A DNA stretch of 5,297 nt, taken from positions 1 to 5,297 of the forward strand of contig JAFCDM010000050.1 in assembly GCA_017609695.1 (NCBI GenBank), in the 5' to 3' direction. Both the position numbers and the translations under genes were made by a program. Within the stretch, counting starts at the first letter, position 1. Each line of letters starts with the position of its first letter. Positions 1-4,838 of the stretch are shown in pieces. The stretch comes from Candidatus Pacearchaeota archaeon (lineage in GTDB: Archaea; Nanobdellota; Nanobdellia; Pacearchaeales; GW2011-AR1). The notes under the pieces are model-generated. The model made no database searches, was not told the DNA's origin, and saw only the letters and a program-made list of their open reading frames with translations.

Positions 1-1
1 T

Positions 2-319
2 AATTATCAAATGCCAGAGGAATATACTTTAGAAGAAACAATTGTAGGAAAAAATAGGGAAATAATATCTAAAGACAAACCTGTTTTAAAAGCACTTTTA
101 GGAACAGATAATCTGTCTCAAATAAGACAAGTTTATAATTGGATTAATCAAACTCCAACTTGGATTTGGAGAATAAACTCAAAACCAAATTCAATTGATG
201 AAAGAGTCGCGGGGTTCATTGCGGATTCCTTCTGGGTGCTTCTCGATTGCTGTGGGACCCCTGCTGGTGCTAATCCTGCGCTCGGGGTGTTTGCGAGAGC
301 CGAAGGCACGAGCCAATGA
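2..319 (+). CDS. DGR target (variable) protein, C-terminal part, open at left edge
   Basis: This is the protein diversified by the retroelement. The frame is open from base 2 (Asn-Tyr-Gln before the Met at 11), there is no ribosome site, and about 100 residues is too short for the C-type lectin-like or Ig-like fold of known DGR target proteins. The true start therefore probably lies left of the window. Counting from Met 11, the segment at residues 47-66 (TPTWIWRINSKPNSIDERVA) leads directly into the variable region (residues 66-94), followed by a short tail ending FARAEGTSQ and a TGA stop. Relative to the template, Asn or Arg codons have become Ile70, Asp72, Phe74, Trp75, Leu77, Asp79, Cys81, Gly82 and Gly86, while the PALG core is conserved. 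Placement of VR at the extreme C-terminus is classic for DGR ligand-binding proteins. A C-type lectin-like fold is inferred from family precedent and is not provable here. The ligand is unknown. Confidence 0.88.
   Translation, partial: NYQMPEEYTLEETIVGKNREIISKDKPVLKALLGTDNLSQIRQVYNWINQTPTWIWRINSKPNSIDERVAGFIADSFWVLLDCCGTPAGANPALGVFARAEGTSQ
206..290 (+). repeat. DGR variable repeat (VR)
   Basis: These 85 nt align without gaps to the template at 611-695, with 67 identities and 18 differences. Seventeen differences fall where the template has A (VR positions 219, 224, 230, 231, 233, 239, 240, 245, 251, 252, 254, 266, 267, 280, 286, 287, 290). A is replaced by T, G or C. The one exception is 257 (template G, here A). 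All differences in the 219-267 core preserve the reading frame and no stop arises. The block is about 61% GC in a very AT-rich neighbourhood. The conserved 3' stretch (268-285) is the expected initiation-of-mutagenic-homing (IMH) zone. Confidence 0.95.
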
Positions 320-373
320 AAAATCCTGCGCTCGGGGTGTTTGCGAGAGCCGAAGGCACGAGCCAATGAAAAA
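272..373 (+). repeat. 50-bp tandem duplication spanning VR 3' end and target-gene stop
   Basis: The unit 272-321 is repeated exactly as 322-371, with two more matching bases (372-373). Each unit contains the conserved 3' end of VR, the VR-specific downstream flank, and the codons for the protein tail including TGA. Because copy 1 already holds the complete tail and stop, copy 2 is untranslated in the target frame. Deleting either copy would leave the same protein. The duplication starts just after the last core variable position (267). It therefore creates a second IMH-like sequence downstream of the gene. Confidence 0.95.
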
Positions 374-423
374 ATTTAGATATATTTATAAAGAATATTC
401 TATCTAATTTAATGCTTTAGTAA

Positions 424-450
424 TTATTTAGAGGTTTATTGTCTAAATAA
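424..450 (+). other. Perfect 9-bp stem-loop in the VR-TR spacer
   Basis: TTATTTAGA (424-432) is the exact reverse complement of TCTAAATAA (442-450), around a 9-nt loop. It lies 51 nt after the tandem duplication. Hairpins or cruciforms just downstream of VR help target recognition in studied DGRs such as the Bordetella phage element. This one is AT-only apart from one G-C pair and lies farther from VR (134 nt) than in that element, so the role is uncertain. It could also act near the 3' end of the target mRNA. No T-run follows it. The rest of the 374-565 spacer is AT-rich and has no credible gene. Confidence 0.45.
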
Positions 451-484
451 ACTAATAAAAAATAATAATTTAGGCCACATGCAT

Positions 485-491
485 ATTTATA
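485..491 (+). promoter_or_regulatory. Possible TATA box for the TR RNA / RT transcript
   Basis: ATTTATA lies upstream of the template repeat. An archaeal start site about 25 nt downstream would fall near 513, giving a leader of about 100 nt before TR and one transcript running through TR into the RT gene. The bases upstream are not clearly purine-rich, so BRE support is weak. Other TATA-like strings occur in this AT-rich spacer. Confidence 0.25.
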
Positions 492-493
492 GA

Positions 494-508
494 ATAACTT
501 TTAGTTAT
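494..508 (+). other. Short hairpin upstream of the template repeat
   Basis: ATAACT (494-499) pairs with AGTTAT (503-508) around a TTT loop. TATCAT (506-511) can alternatively pair with ATGATA (523-528), so two folds compete. The 10-nt direct repeat AATAATGATA occurs at 519-528 and 535-544. These could be part of a structured leader of the template RNA, but such patterns also arise easily by chance in AT-rich DNA. Confidence 0.25.
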
Positions 509-565
509 CATAAAATACAATAATGATAGTTAGTAATAATGATAAAACCTTAGGTAAGTTTTTAA

Positions 566-700
566 ATGAAAATTAAAATTATGGTGAAATTTGGTAAATA
601 TGCTACTAAAGTCGCGGGGTTCAATGCGAATTCCAACAGGGTGAATCTCAATTGCAATAGGGCCCCTGCTAATGCTAATCCTGCACTCGGAATGACCTAA
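566..700 (+). CDS. Small ORF containing the whole template repeat
   Basis: An ATG at 566 opens a 44-codon frame through the entire TR to a TAA at 698-700. TR is read in the same frame as VR in the target gene. The first 15 codons give MKIKIMVKFGKYATK. The TR part has eight Asn codons (AAT/AAC) and two AGG Arg codons, ending NPALGMT. The open TR portion is expected, because a template must not encode stops in the target frame. The in-frame ATG leader is not required by that logic. It may be a remnant of an ancestral target-gene copy or chance. I see no Shine-Dalgarno site. Translation is doubtful. Confidence 0.25.
   Translation: MKIKIMVKFGKYATKVAGFNANSNRVNLNCNRAPANANPALGMT
611..695 (+). repeat. 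DGR template repeat (TR)
   Basis: This is the invariant donor sequence for mutagenic retrohoming. It contains 22 adenines, 17 of which correspond to substituted positions in VR. The unchanged adenines are 623, 630, 651, 677 and 678. In the target frame it is rich in AAT/AAC codons, which is typical of DGR templates because randomising the first two bases of AAY reaches many residues without creating stops. It lies on the same strand as the RT gene and ends 22 nt before its start codon. The structured RNA needed 3' of TR for priming must therefore overlap the RT coding sequence, if it exists. Confidence 0.95.
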
Positions 701-717
701 AACTAAGGCTTTTAATT

Positions 718-1785
718 ATGAAAACCTATAAAAAACTTTGGAAAAAACTTTATTCATACGAAAATTTATTTTTTGCATATAAAAAAGCAAGGAAAGGAAG
801 ATCAAAAAAATATTATGTTATTGAATTTGAAAAGGATTTAAGGAAAAATTTACTTCAATTGCAAAAAGAACTTATAGAAAAAACATATTCTCCAAAACCA
901 CTAAAGAAATTTATAATAAGGGACCCAAAAACAAGGAAAATTTTTAAATCTTCTTTTAGAGATAGGATTATTCATCATGCAATTGTTAATATCCTAAATC
1001 CAATATATGAAAAAATTTTTATTTATGATAGCTATGCCTCAAGAAAAAATAAGGGGCATCATAAAGCAATAAAAAGGTTTGATTATTTTAAAAGAAAAGT
1101 AAGTCAAAATGGAAAAAAATTAAATGGAATAAAAGATAATAATTATATTTGTGGTTATTGTTTTAAAGCAGATATAAAACATTATTTTGATACAGTTAAT
1201 CATAATATTCTTATTAAGATATTGAAAAGAAAAGTTAGGAATAAAGATTTGATTTGGCTAATCAAAAAAATTCTAAAAAACTTTGGTAATAAAGAAGAAG
1301 GCATGCCTTTGGGAAACTTAACATCTCAATTTTTTGCTAATGTTTATTTAAATGATTTAGATTACTTTGTCAAATACAAATTAAAGACTAAATATTACAT
1401 AAGATATGTTGACGATTTTATTATTCTTTACTCATCCAAAGAAAAACTCGAAATCTGGAAAAAGGAAATTGACTTATTTTTAAAAGAAAATTTAAAATTA
1501 AAACTACATGCAGAAAAATCAAAAATAATCCCCTTGCACAAAGGAGTTCATTTTCTTGGATTTAGGATTTCTTATTATTATAAATTATTAAATAAAACCA
1601 ATATTTATCAAATTAATAAAAATCTAGATATTTGGTTTAGATCATATAACCAAAACAAAATAGATTATAAAAAAATAATAAACAAATTAGAAGGTTGGTT
1701 TGCTCATGCTATTCACGGTAACACTTATAATTTAAGAAAACAAATAACAAGCAGATTTAATAAGATGTTTATTAAAGAATTCTAG
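718..1785 (+). CDS. Reverse transcriptase of a diversity-generating retroelement
   Basis: This enzyme copies TR RNA into cDNA with errors at adenines. The 355 aa are close to the usual DGR RT length. An N-terminal palm/fingers region carries FIIRDPKTRKI (65-75), FRDRIIHHAI (80-89) and SYASRKNKGHHKAIKR (105-120). Motif A is KADIKHYFD with catalytic Asp152. Motif B is GMPLGNLTSQ (195-204), whose SQ ending is characteristic of DGR RTs. Motif C is YVDD (230-233) with catalytic Asp232 and Asp233. Motif E-like HFLGF is at 278-282. A short thumb follows, including LEGWFAHAIHGN (324-335). There is no maturase, endonuclease or RNase H domain. All catalytic Asp residues are present, so it looks active. 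ATG 718 is the only plausible start, because an in-frame TAA lies at 676-678 and no other start follows it. No strong ribosome site is seen, so translation may be leaderless or coupled to the TR ORF. It converges on korA with a 3-nt gap between stops. Confidence 0.95.
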   Translation: MKTYKKLWKKLYSYENLFFAYKKARKGRSKKYYVIEFEKDLRKNLLQLQKELIEKTYSPKPLKKFIIRDPKTRKIFKSSFRDRIIHHAIVNILNPIYEKIFIYDSYASRKNKGHHKAIKRFDYFKRKVSQNGKKLNGIKDNNYICGYCFKADIKHYFDTVNHNILIKILKRKVRNKDLIWLIKKILKNFGNKEEGMPLGNLTSQFFANVYLNDLDYFVKYKLKTKYYIRYVDDFIILYSSKEKLEIWKKEIDLFLKENLKLKLHAEKSKIIPLHKGVHFLGFRISYYYKLLNKTNIYQINKNLDIWFRSYNQNKIDYKKIINKLEGWFAHAIHGNTYNLRKQITSRFNKMFIKEF

Positions 1786-1788
1786 CCA

Positions 1789-3366
1789 TTATTTTATTCC
1801 CTCAATTTCCTTCTTTAACTCATCACTAGTAAATGGGCGAGAATCATATTTTAAAATTCTATTTTCAATTTTTATTCCACTCTTTTCTCTGATTAATCTT
1901 CCTAATTGTCCAGTAACATTATTTTCAATTAAAATAACTTTTTTAGCTTTTTTAATTTCATTTTCAATTTCATCTGAAATAGGTTTCATATATAAAACCT
2001 GAAGAAATTTATAATCTAATCCATCTATTGCATCTAATATCGCTCCTTTTGTGCTACCCCACCCAATAATCAAATTTTTACTATCTTTTTTTCCATAAAC
2101 TTTAATCATCTGAAAACCTTTAAAATTCTTAATTTTAGAGGGCCCAAAAATCTTTGATTTTTGAGGATTTTTAACTTCTTTTAAAAATCGTTTTATTTCA
2201 TTATATTTTTTGATTCTTTTATCAGCTCCCAACTTTGTTAATTTTGCATCTTCAGTAGTATTCCCAAATTCATCATGTTCATAAGAACTTGCCTTAACAA
2301 TTATTTGTCCTGGTATTTTCCTATTAACTTTTACAGGAATAATCTTATTAGGTTCTCTATCTGAACTAAATTCACTTTCAGCAAGATGTTTATCACCTAA
2401 GATAATTGAAAGACACTTAAATTTTTCTGCTAAATAAAAAGCTTCATTTGTTTTTTCTATTGCCTCAATCGGGTCTCCAGGAGCAATAACTATCCTTGGG
2501 AATTCCCCATGTCCACCCCTAAGTGCAATATCCAAGTCTGCTTGAGAAGTATATGTTGGAACCCCTGTTCCAGGCCCAGGACGAGAAGCTAAATAAACAA
2601 CTAAAGGAATTTCAGATTGTCCCTGTAAACTAAATCCTTCTGTCATTAAATCAAAACCACCCCCAGAAGTGCTAACCATTGTTTTAGCTCCAGTAAAACT
2701 TGAACCTAATCCTGCATTAACAACTGCAATCTCATTTTCAGGTTGAAACACTTTAAATCCATAAGCCTTTTGTTTTTGAGCTAATTCATGTAAAACCCCT
2801 GTTGCAGGAGTCATAGGGTAAGCAATAAACACATCAATCTTAGAATTAATTGCCCCAATACTAACTGCCTGGCTTCCACTTAAAATCTTTATCTTATTAT
2901 TAAGTTTTTTTAATCCAAAATTTTCTTTTTCACTATTTAATCCTTTTTCAACAGCATTTATTGTTTCTGTATTATCAAATTCTTTTTTTATTCTATTAAT
3001 CAAAACCTCTTTATCTATCCCTAAAATTTTAATCAAACAACCTGCAAGAGCAATATTCAAATTTCTGCCCAAATCCTCAAAACCTTTAGAATCAATAACA
3101 AAACCAGATTTTTTTAATTCAGATTTGTGTAATTCAAGGGTTTTTTCATCTAGAGCAATAATCCCATCTAATTTACTCTCACAACTTCCAACTCTTTTAT
3201 CTGAAATAGATAAAACATTAAAATTATGCCCTCCCCTAACTAATGAAGGATAATCCCTATAATTAAATGTAAAATACCCCAAACTACCAAGAACATCTGA
3301 AACAATCTCAGATATCTTATTTATCCCTTGCCCTGCTTTTCCACCTATTAAAATATTCAACCTCAT
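1789..3366 (-). CDS. korA: 2-oxoacid:ferredoxin oxidoreductase, fused gamma-alpha subunit (KorA-like)
   Basis: This subunit belongs to a cytoplasmic enzyme that oxidatively decarboxylates a 2-oxoacid to acyl-CoA and CO2, reducing ferredoxin. The 525 aa comprise an N-terminal gamma domain (about 1-150, with GGKAGQG at 8-14 and RGGHNFNVL at 44-52) fused to an alpha subunit (about 160-525). Alpha landmarks are SGSQAVSIGAI (163-173), YPMTPATG (183-190), ENE (210-212), TSGGGFDLMTEGFS (233-246), RPGPGTGVPT (262-271), GGHGEFPR (284-291), the family's SSYEHDEFGN (360-369) and ENNVTGQLGRLIR (481-493). The length matches the fused family. Substrate (2-oxoglutarate, pyruvate or another) cannot be decided from this subunit. 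The TPP-binding beta subunit usually encoded next to it is not in the window. ATG 3366 is chosen because the gamma domain begins at once and an in-frame stop lies at 3388-3390. No usable Shine-Dalgarno is seen; GGGGAG is too far upstream (about 26 nt). Confidence 0.93.
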   Translation of the reverse strand: MRLNILIGGKAGQGINKISEIVSDVLGSLGYFTFNYRDYPSLVRGGHNFNVLSISDKRVGSCESKLDGIIALDEKTLELHKSELKKSGFVIDSKGFEDLGRNLNIALAGCLIKILGIDKEVLINRIKKEFDNTETINAVEKGLNSEKENFGLKKLNNKIKILSGSQAVSIGAINSKIDVFIAYPMTPATGVLHELAQKQKAYGFKVFQPENEIAVVNAGLGSSFTGAKTMVSTSGGGFDLMTEGFSLQGQSEIPLVVYLASRPGPGTGVPTYTSQADLDIALRGGHGEFPRIVIAPGDPIEAIEKTNEAFYLAEKFKCLSIILGDKHLAESEFSSDREPNKIIPVKVNRKIPGQIIVKASSYEHDEFGNTTEDAKLTKLGADKRIKKYNEIKRFLKEVKNPQKSKIFGPSKIKNFKGFQMIKVYGKKDSKNLIIGWGSTKGAILDAIDGLDYKFLQVLYMKPISDEIENEIKKAKKVILIENNVTGQLGRLIREKSGIKIENRILKYDSRPFTSDELKKEIEGIK

Positions 3367-3408
3367 TTTGTTTTTTGATTGTTTTTATTAATTCTCCCCA
3401 ATCCTTAC

Positions 3409-3424
3409 TTATATCTTGATAAGA
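3409..3424 (-). promoter_or_regulatory. Putative korA promoter with degenerate operator-like half-sites
   Basis: On the minus strand, ATATAA (about 3409-3414) lies 44-48 nt upstream of the korA ATG and would place a start site near 3386. Overlapping it, TCTT and AAGA half-sites separated by 3 nt (3414-3424) resemble the TCTTATAAGA palindrome found on both sides of the neighbouring RHH gene. A bound regulator here would block TBP/TFB. The promoter call is moderate and the operator call is speculative. Confidence 0.35.
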
Positions 3425-3463
3425 ATTTAAGTCTGATTATCTGAATAGATTAAGCTTTTTTTA

Positions 3464-3473
3464 TCTTATAAGA
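3464..3473. promoter_or_regulatory. Palindrome TCTTATAAGA, copy 1 (downstream of RHH gene)
   Basis: A perfect 10-bp palindrome abuts the RHH gene stop codon (3474-3476), between that gene and korA. The identical sequence recurs at 3709-3718 on the other side of the same gene, and I see no other exact copy in the window. RHH proteins bind short inverted or tandem repeats as dimers of dimers, so it is a candidate operator, possibly affecting korA transcription. Confidence 0.45.
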
Positions 3474-3701
3474 TTATAAGTTTTTACCTTTATTAATCTT
3501 TTCTTCAATAATTTGAGATATTGGTTTTCCAGTTTTTATCTTTAATTCCTTAAGTTTATTTATAGTAGCCACAGATAAAGTTATATCTATTCTCTTCCTT
3601 TGAAAAGGAAGTTCTCTTGTTTTATCATAATTTTCAAGAATTTCAAAAACTTCCTTATTCTCTTTCAATATTCTATTTATTGTCTTTTTATCGAATTGCA
3701 T
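3474..3701 (-). CDS. Small ribbon-helix-helix domain protein (CopG/Arc-like)
   Basis: A 75-aa basic protein likely to bind DNA as a dimer. The C-terminal half fits a ribbon-helix-helix fold: a beta strand KRIDITLS (36-43) with alternating side chains, helix A VATINKLKELKIKTG (44-58) ending in the usual turn Gly58, and helix B KPISQIIEEKINKG (59-72). The first 35 residues are charged and probably helical. They do not resemble a toxin-binding tail I recognise. It could be a transcription regulator or an orphan antitoxin. No toxin ORF overlaps or adjoins it; the next reading frame upstream is a 36-aa ORF unlike toxins. ATG 3701 is chosen because a BRE/TATA pair sits at the right distance for a short or absent leader. 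The TCTTATAAGA palindromes on both sides suggest that it regulates itself. RHH assignment is by pattern reading only. Confidence 0.72.
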   Translation of the reverse strand: MQFDKKTINRILKENKEVFEILENYDKTRELPFQRKRIDITLSVATINKLKELKIKTGKPISQIIEEKINKGKNL

Positions 3702-3708
3702 TTTGAAT

Positions 3709-3718
3709 TCTTATAAGA
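3709..3718. promoter_or_regulatory. Palindrome TCTTATAAGA, copy 2 (upstream of RHH gene start)
   Basis: This is identical to the palindrome at 3464-3473. Here it covers the predicted transcription start of the RHH gene, 8-17 nt before its ATG and just downstream of the TATA box at 3731-3737. That position suits a repressor blocking RNA polymerase. A near match, TCTATAAGA, lies at 3811-3819. Confidence 0.5.
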
Positions 3719-3730
3719 GAAATCAATAGA

Positions 3731-3745
3731 TTATAAATCTTCCTT
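3731..3745 (-). promoter_or_regulatory. BRE/TATA promoter of the RHH gene
   Basis: On the minus strand, the purine-rich AAGGAAGA (3738-3745) precedes TTTATAA (3731-3737), matching the archaeal BRE-TATA arrangement. The TATA centre lies about 33 nt from the ATG at 3701. The transcript would start near 3708 with a leader of only a few nucleotides. This agrees with the lack of a Shine-Dalgarno site. Confidence 0.55.
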
Positions 3746-3770
3746 ACTAATTTTCATACACATAAATAAT

Positions 3771-3805
3771 GGTTAGAAGTATAAATTTTTCGGTTGATTC
3801 TAACC
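3771..3805. other. 8-bp inverted repeat in the intergenic region
   Basis: GGTTAGAA (3771-3778) is the exact reverse complement of TTCTAACC (3798-3805), with a 19-nt AT-rich spacer. It lies between the 36-aa ORF stop and the RHH promoter. It could be a regulator site, an RNA hairpin at the 3' end of the beta-helix transcript, or chance. No T-run characteristic of archaeal termination follows on the minus strand. Confidence 0.4.
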
Positions 3806-3825
3806 TTAATTCTATAAGAAATAAC

Positions 3826-3936
3826 TTACAAGATTTCCCTTACAGCATCTTTATAATGGTCTGGAAGATTTGAGTTTTTAATTAAACTTTTAATCTTTCT
3901 AAGAGGGGTTTTAACTACAATTAGAATAATGTTCAT
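3826..3936 (-). CDS. Putative 36-aa ORF overlapping the beta-helix gene end
   Basis: ATG 3936 lies inside the last codons of the beta-helix gene, in another frame, giving a 26-nt overlap. It encodes a 36-aa peptide: a hydrophobic start (MNIILIVV) followed by TPLRKIKSLIKNSNLPDHYK and DAVREIL. The non-overlapping part has the look of a real amphipathic helical protein. It could be a small coupled gene or the preserved C-terminal remnant of a decayed gene. No Shine-Dalgarno site is seen. I do not recognise the family. Confidence 0.3.
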   Translation of the reverse strand: MNIILIVVKTPLRKIKSLIKNSNLPDHYKDAVREIL

Positions 3937-4792
3937 CTAAAACAGGCCAGCCCCCTGAAGTTTTATCAACAATATCAAACTCATTCCCTATACCTTGGAT
4001 ATCAGAAACCCCTATAAATTTTAAATCTTTAACATCATTATCACAAACAATATTATTTGATATCTCATGTCCGCTTCCTTTTTCAATAAAAATCCCTGAA
4101 TTTTCATTTGATTTAATTACATTATCTTTTATTATAGCATTAGTTTCCCAATTAAGATATAATCCAGTATATTGATTATTTAGTTTATTATTAAGGAGAT
4201 TACTATGTTCATTATTATAAAGATAAATTCCAATCCCTCTAGAATCATCCATGGTTATCTCACAATTCTTTATTGTAATATCTTTGTTTTCTTCAGAAAG
4301 AACACCACTAAAATTACTATCACTCGTTATGGTTTTCCCATCACAATCAAATGTAACTTCATCAGCCATTATAGTTATACAAGCTTCTGTTAAATTATCT
4401 CCATTGATATCATCACTTAATTTGTAAAAACCCCCTTTTTTAGTAAGATAAGCACCACAACTTTTAATCATCATAGAAATTGGCTCACAAATCCCCTCTT
4501 TACATTCTTCTTTTTCTAAACATACTTCAATTAATTCTGGTTCTTTAATTTTTTGAACACATTCTCCACCAATACAAGAATAATCATGAAGTTTTCTATA
4601 TGCAGAATTATTTTGACAATAAGATTCAATAGAAACTTGAGGGCAATCAATACTTGAAGTACATTCCACCTCTAAACCAGTTTGAGAGCTATTCTCCTCA
4701 TCTTGTTCAAAATCAAGGACATTAAATTTAGTAACTAAAAAAAACAAGATTACAATTATAATAATCCCAATGATATATGTTTTAGTTTTCAT
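3911..4792 (-). CDS. Membrane-anchored Cys-rich protein with parallel beta-helix domain
   Basis: A predicted extracellular protein of 293 aa anchored by its N-terminus. A single transmembrane segment (about 6-22, IIGIIIIVILFFLV) follows a short Lys-containing start, with no lipobox Cys. Residues 40-112 form a Cys-rich region with Cys at 44, 50, 59, 73, 78, 91, 97, 102 and 112, probably disulphide-bonded outside the cell. Residues about 112-275 are right-handed parallel beta-helix (PbH1/NosD-like) coils: VTFDCDGKTI (146-155), ITIKNCEITM (172-181), GIGIYLYNNEHSNLLNNKL (186-204), TGLYLNWETNAIIKDNVIKS (209-228) and SGIFIEKGSGHEISNNIVCD (232-251). Known relatives act as surface adhesins, carbohydrate-active or structural proteins. 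No catalytic site is evident, so function is open. The start at 4792 is set by GAGGAG (4796-4801) and the following membrane segment. The next Met is at 107. Confidence 0.8.
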   Translation of the reverse strand: MKTKTYIIGIIIIVILFFLVTKFNVLDFEQDEENSSQTGLEVECTSSIDCPQVSIESYCQNNSAYRKLHDYSCIGGECVQKIKEPELIEVCLEKEECKEGICEPISMMIKSCGAYLTKKGGFYKLSDDINGDNLTEACITIMADEVTFDCDGKTITSDSNFSGVLSEENKDITIKNCEITMDDSRGIGIYLYNNEHSNLLNNKLNNQYTGLYLNWETNAIIKDNVIKSNENSGIFIEKGSGHEISNNIVCDNDVKDLKFIGVSDIQGIGNEFDIVDKTSGGWPVLDEHYSNCS

Positions 4793-4795
4793 TTT

Positions 4796-4838
4796 CTCCT
4801 CTTTTTATAATTTAAGATTTATAAACTTTTAAGTATAT
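4796..4838 (-). promoter_or_regulatory. Promoter and ribosome site of the beta-helix gene
   Basis: The Shine-Dalgarno-like GAGGAG (4796-4801) ends 3 nt before the ATG. It is the clearest ribosome site in the window. Two TATA candidates exist: TTTATAAA (4818-4825), preceded by an A-rich BRE, and ATATACTT (about 4831-4838). The first would start transcription near 4796 and lose the ribosome site, so the second (start near 4809), or read-through from the upstream small genes, fits better. Confidence 0.4.

Noticed and set aside
280..313. Hairpin directly at the VR 3' end (GCTCG with CGAGC)
   Set aside because: It has only 4-5 bp stems with several competing partners, and extension fails on both sides. 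It is not a convincing DGR stem-loop.
148..366. 72-codon minus-strand ORF across VR and the duplication
   Set aside because: It is antisense to the target gene and lies mostly over the GC-rich VR and repeat, where stops are rare by composition. It has no recognisable protein features.
195..407. 70-codon plus-strand ORF across VR and both repeat copies
   Set aside because: It is a +1-type shadow of the target gene. It exists because the 50-bp duplication lacks stops in this frame. VR substitutions follow the target frame, not this one.
718..1785. Retron, group II intron or CRISPR-associated RT
   Set aside because: There is no maturase or endonuclease domain, no msr/msd-type inverted repeats, no intron RNA domain V/VI-like structure and no CRISPR array. 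The TR/VR pair and the SQ motif point to a DGR.
3389..3399. GGGGAG on the minus strand as ribosome site of korA
   Set aside because: It is about 26 nt from the ATG, and an in-frame stop at 3388-3390 prevents an earlier start that it could serve.
4205..4393. 62-codon plus-strand ORF opposite the beta-helix gene
   Set aside because: It is antisense to a well-supported gene and consists of low-complexity Ile/Phe/Tyr-rich translation expected from the reverse of Asn/Lys-rich codons.
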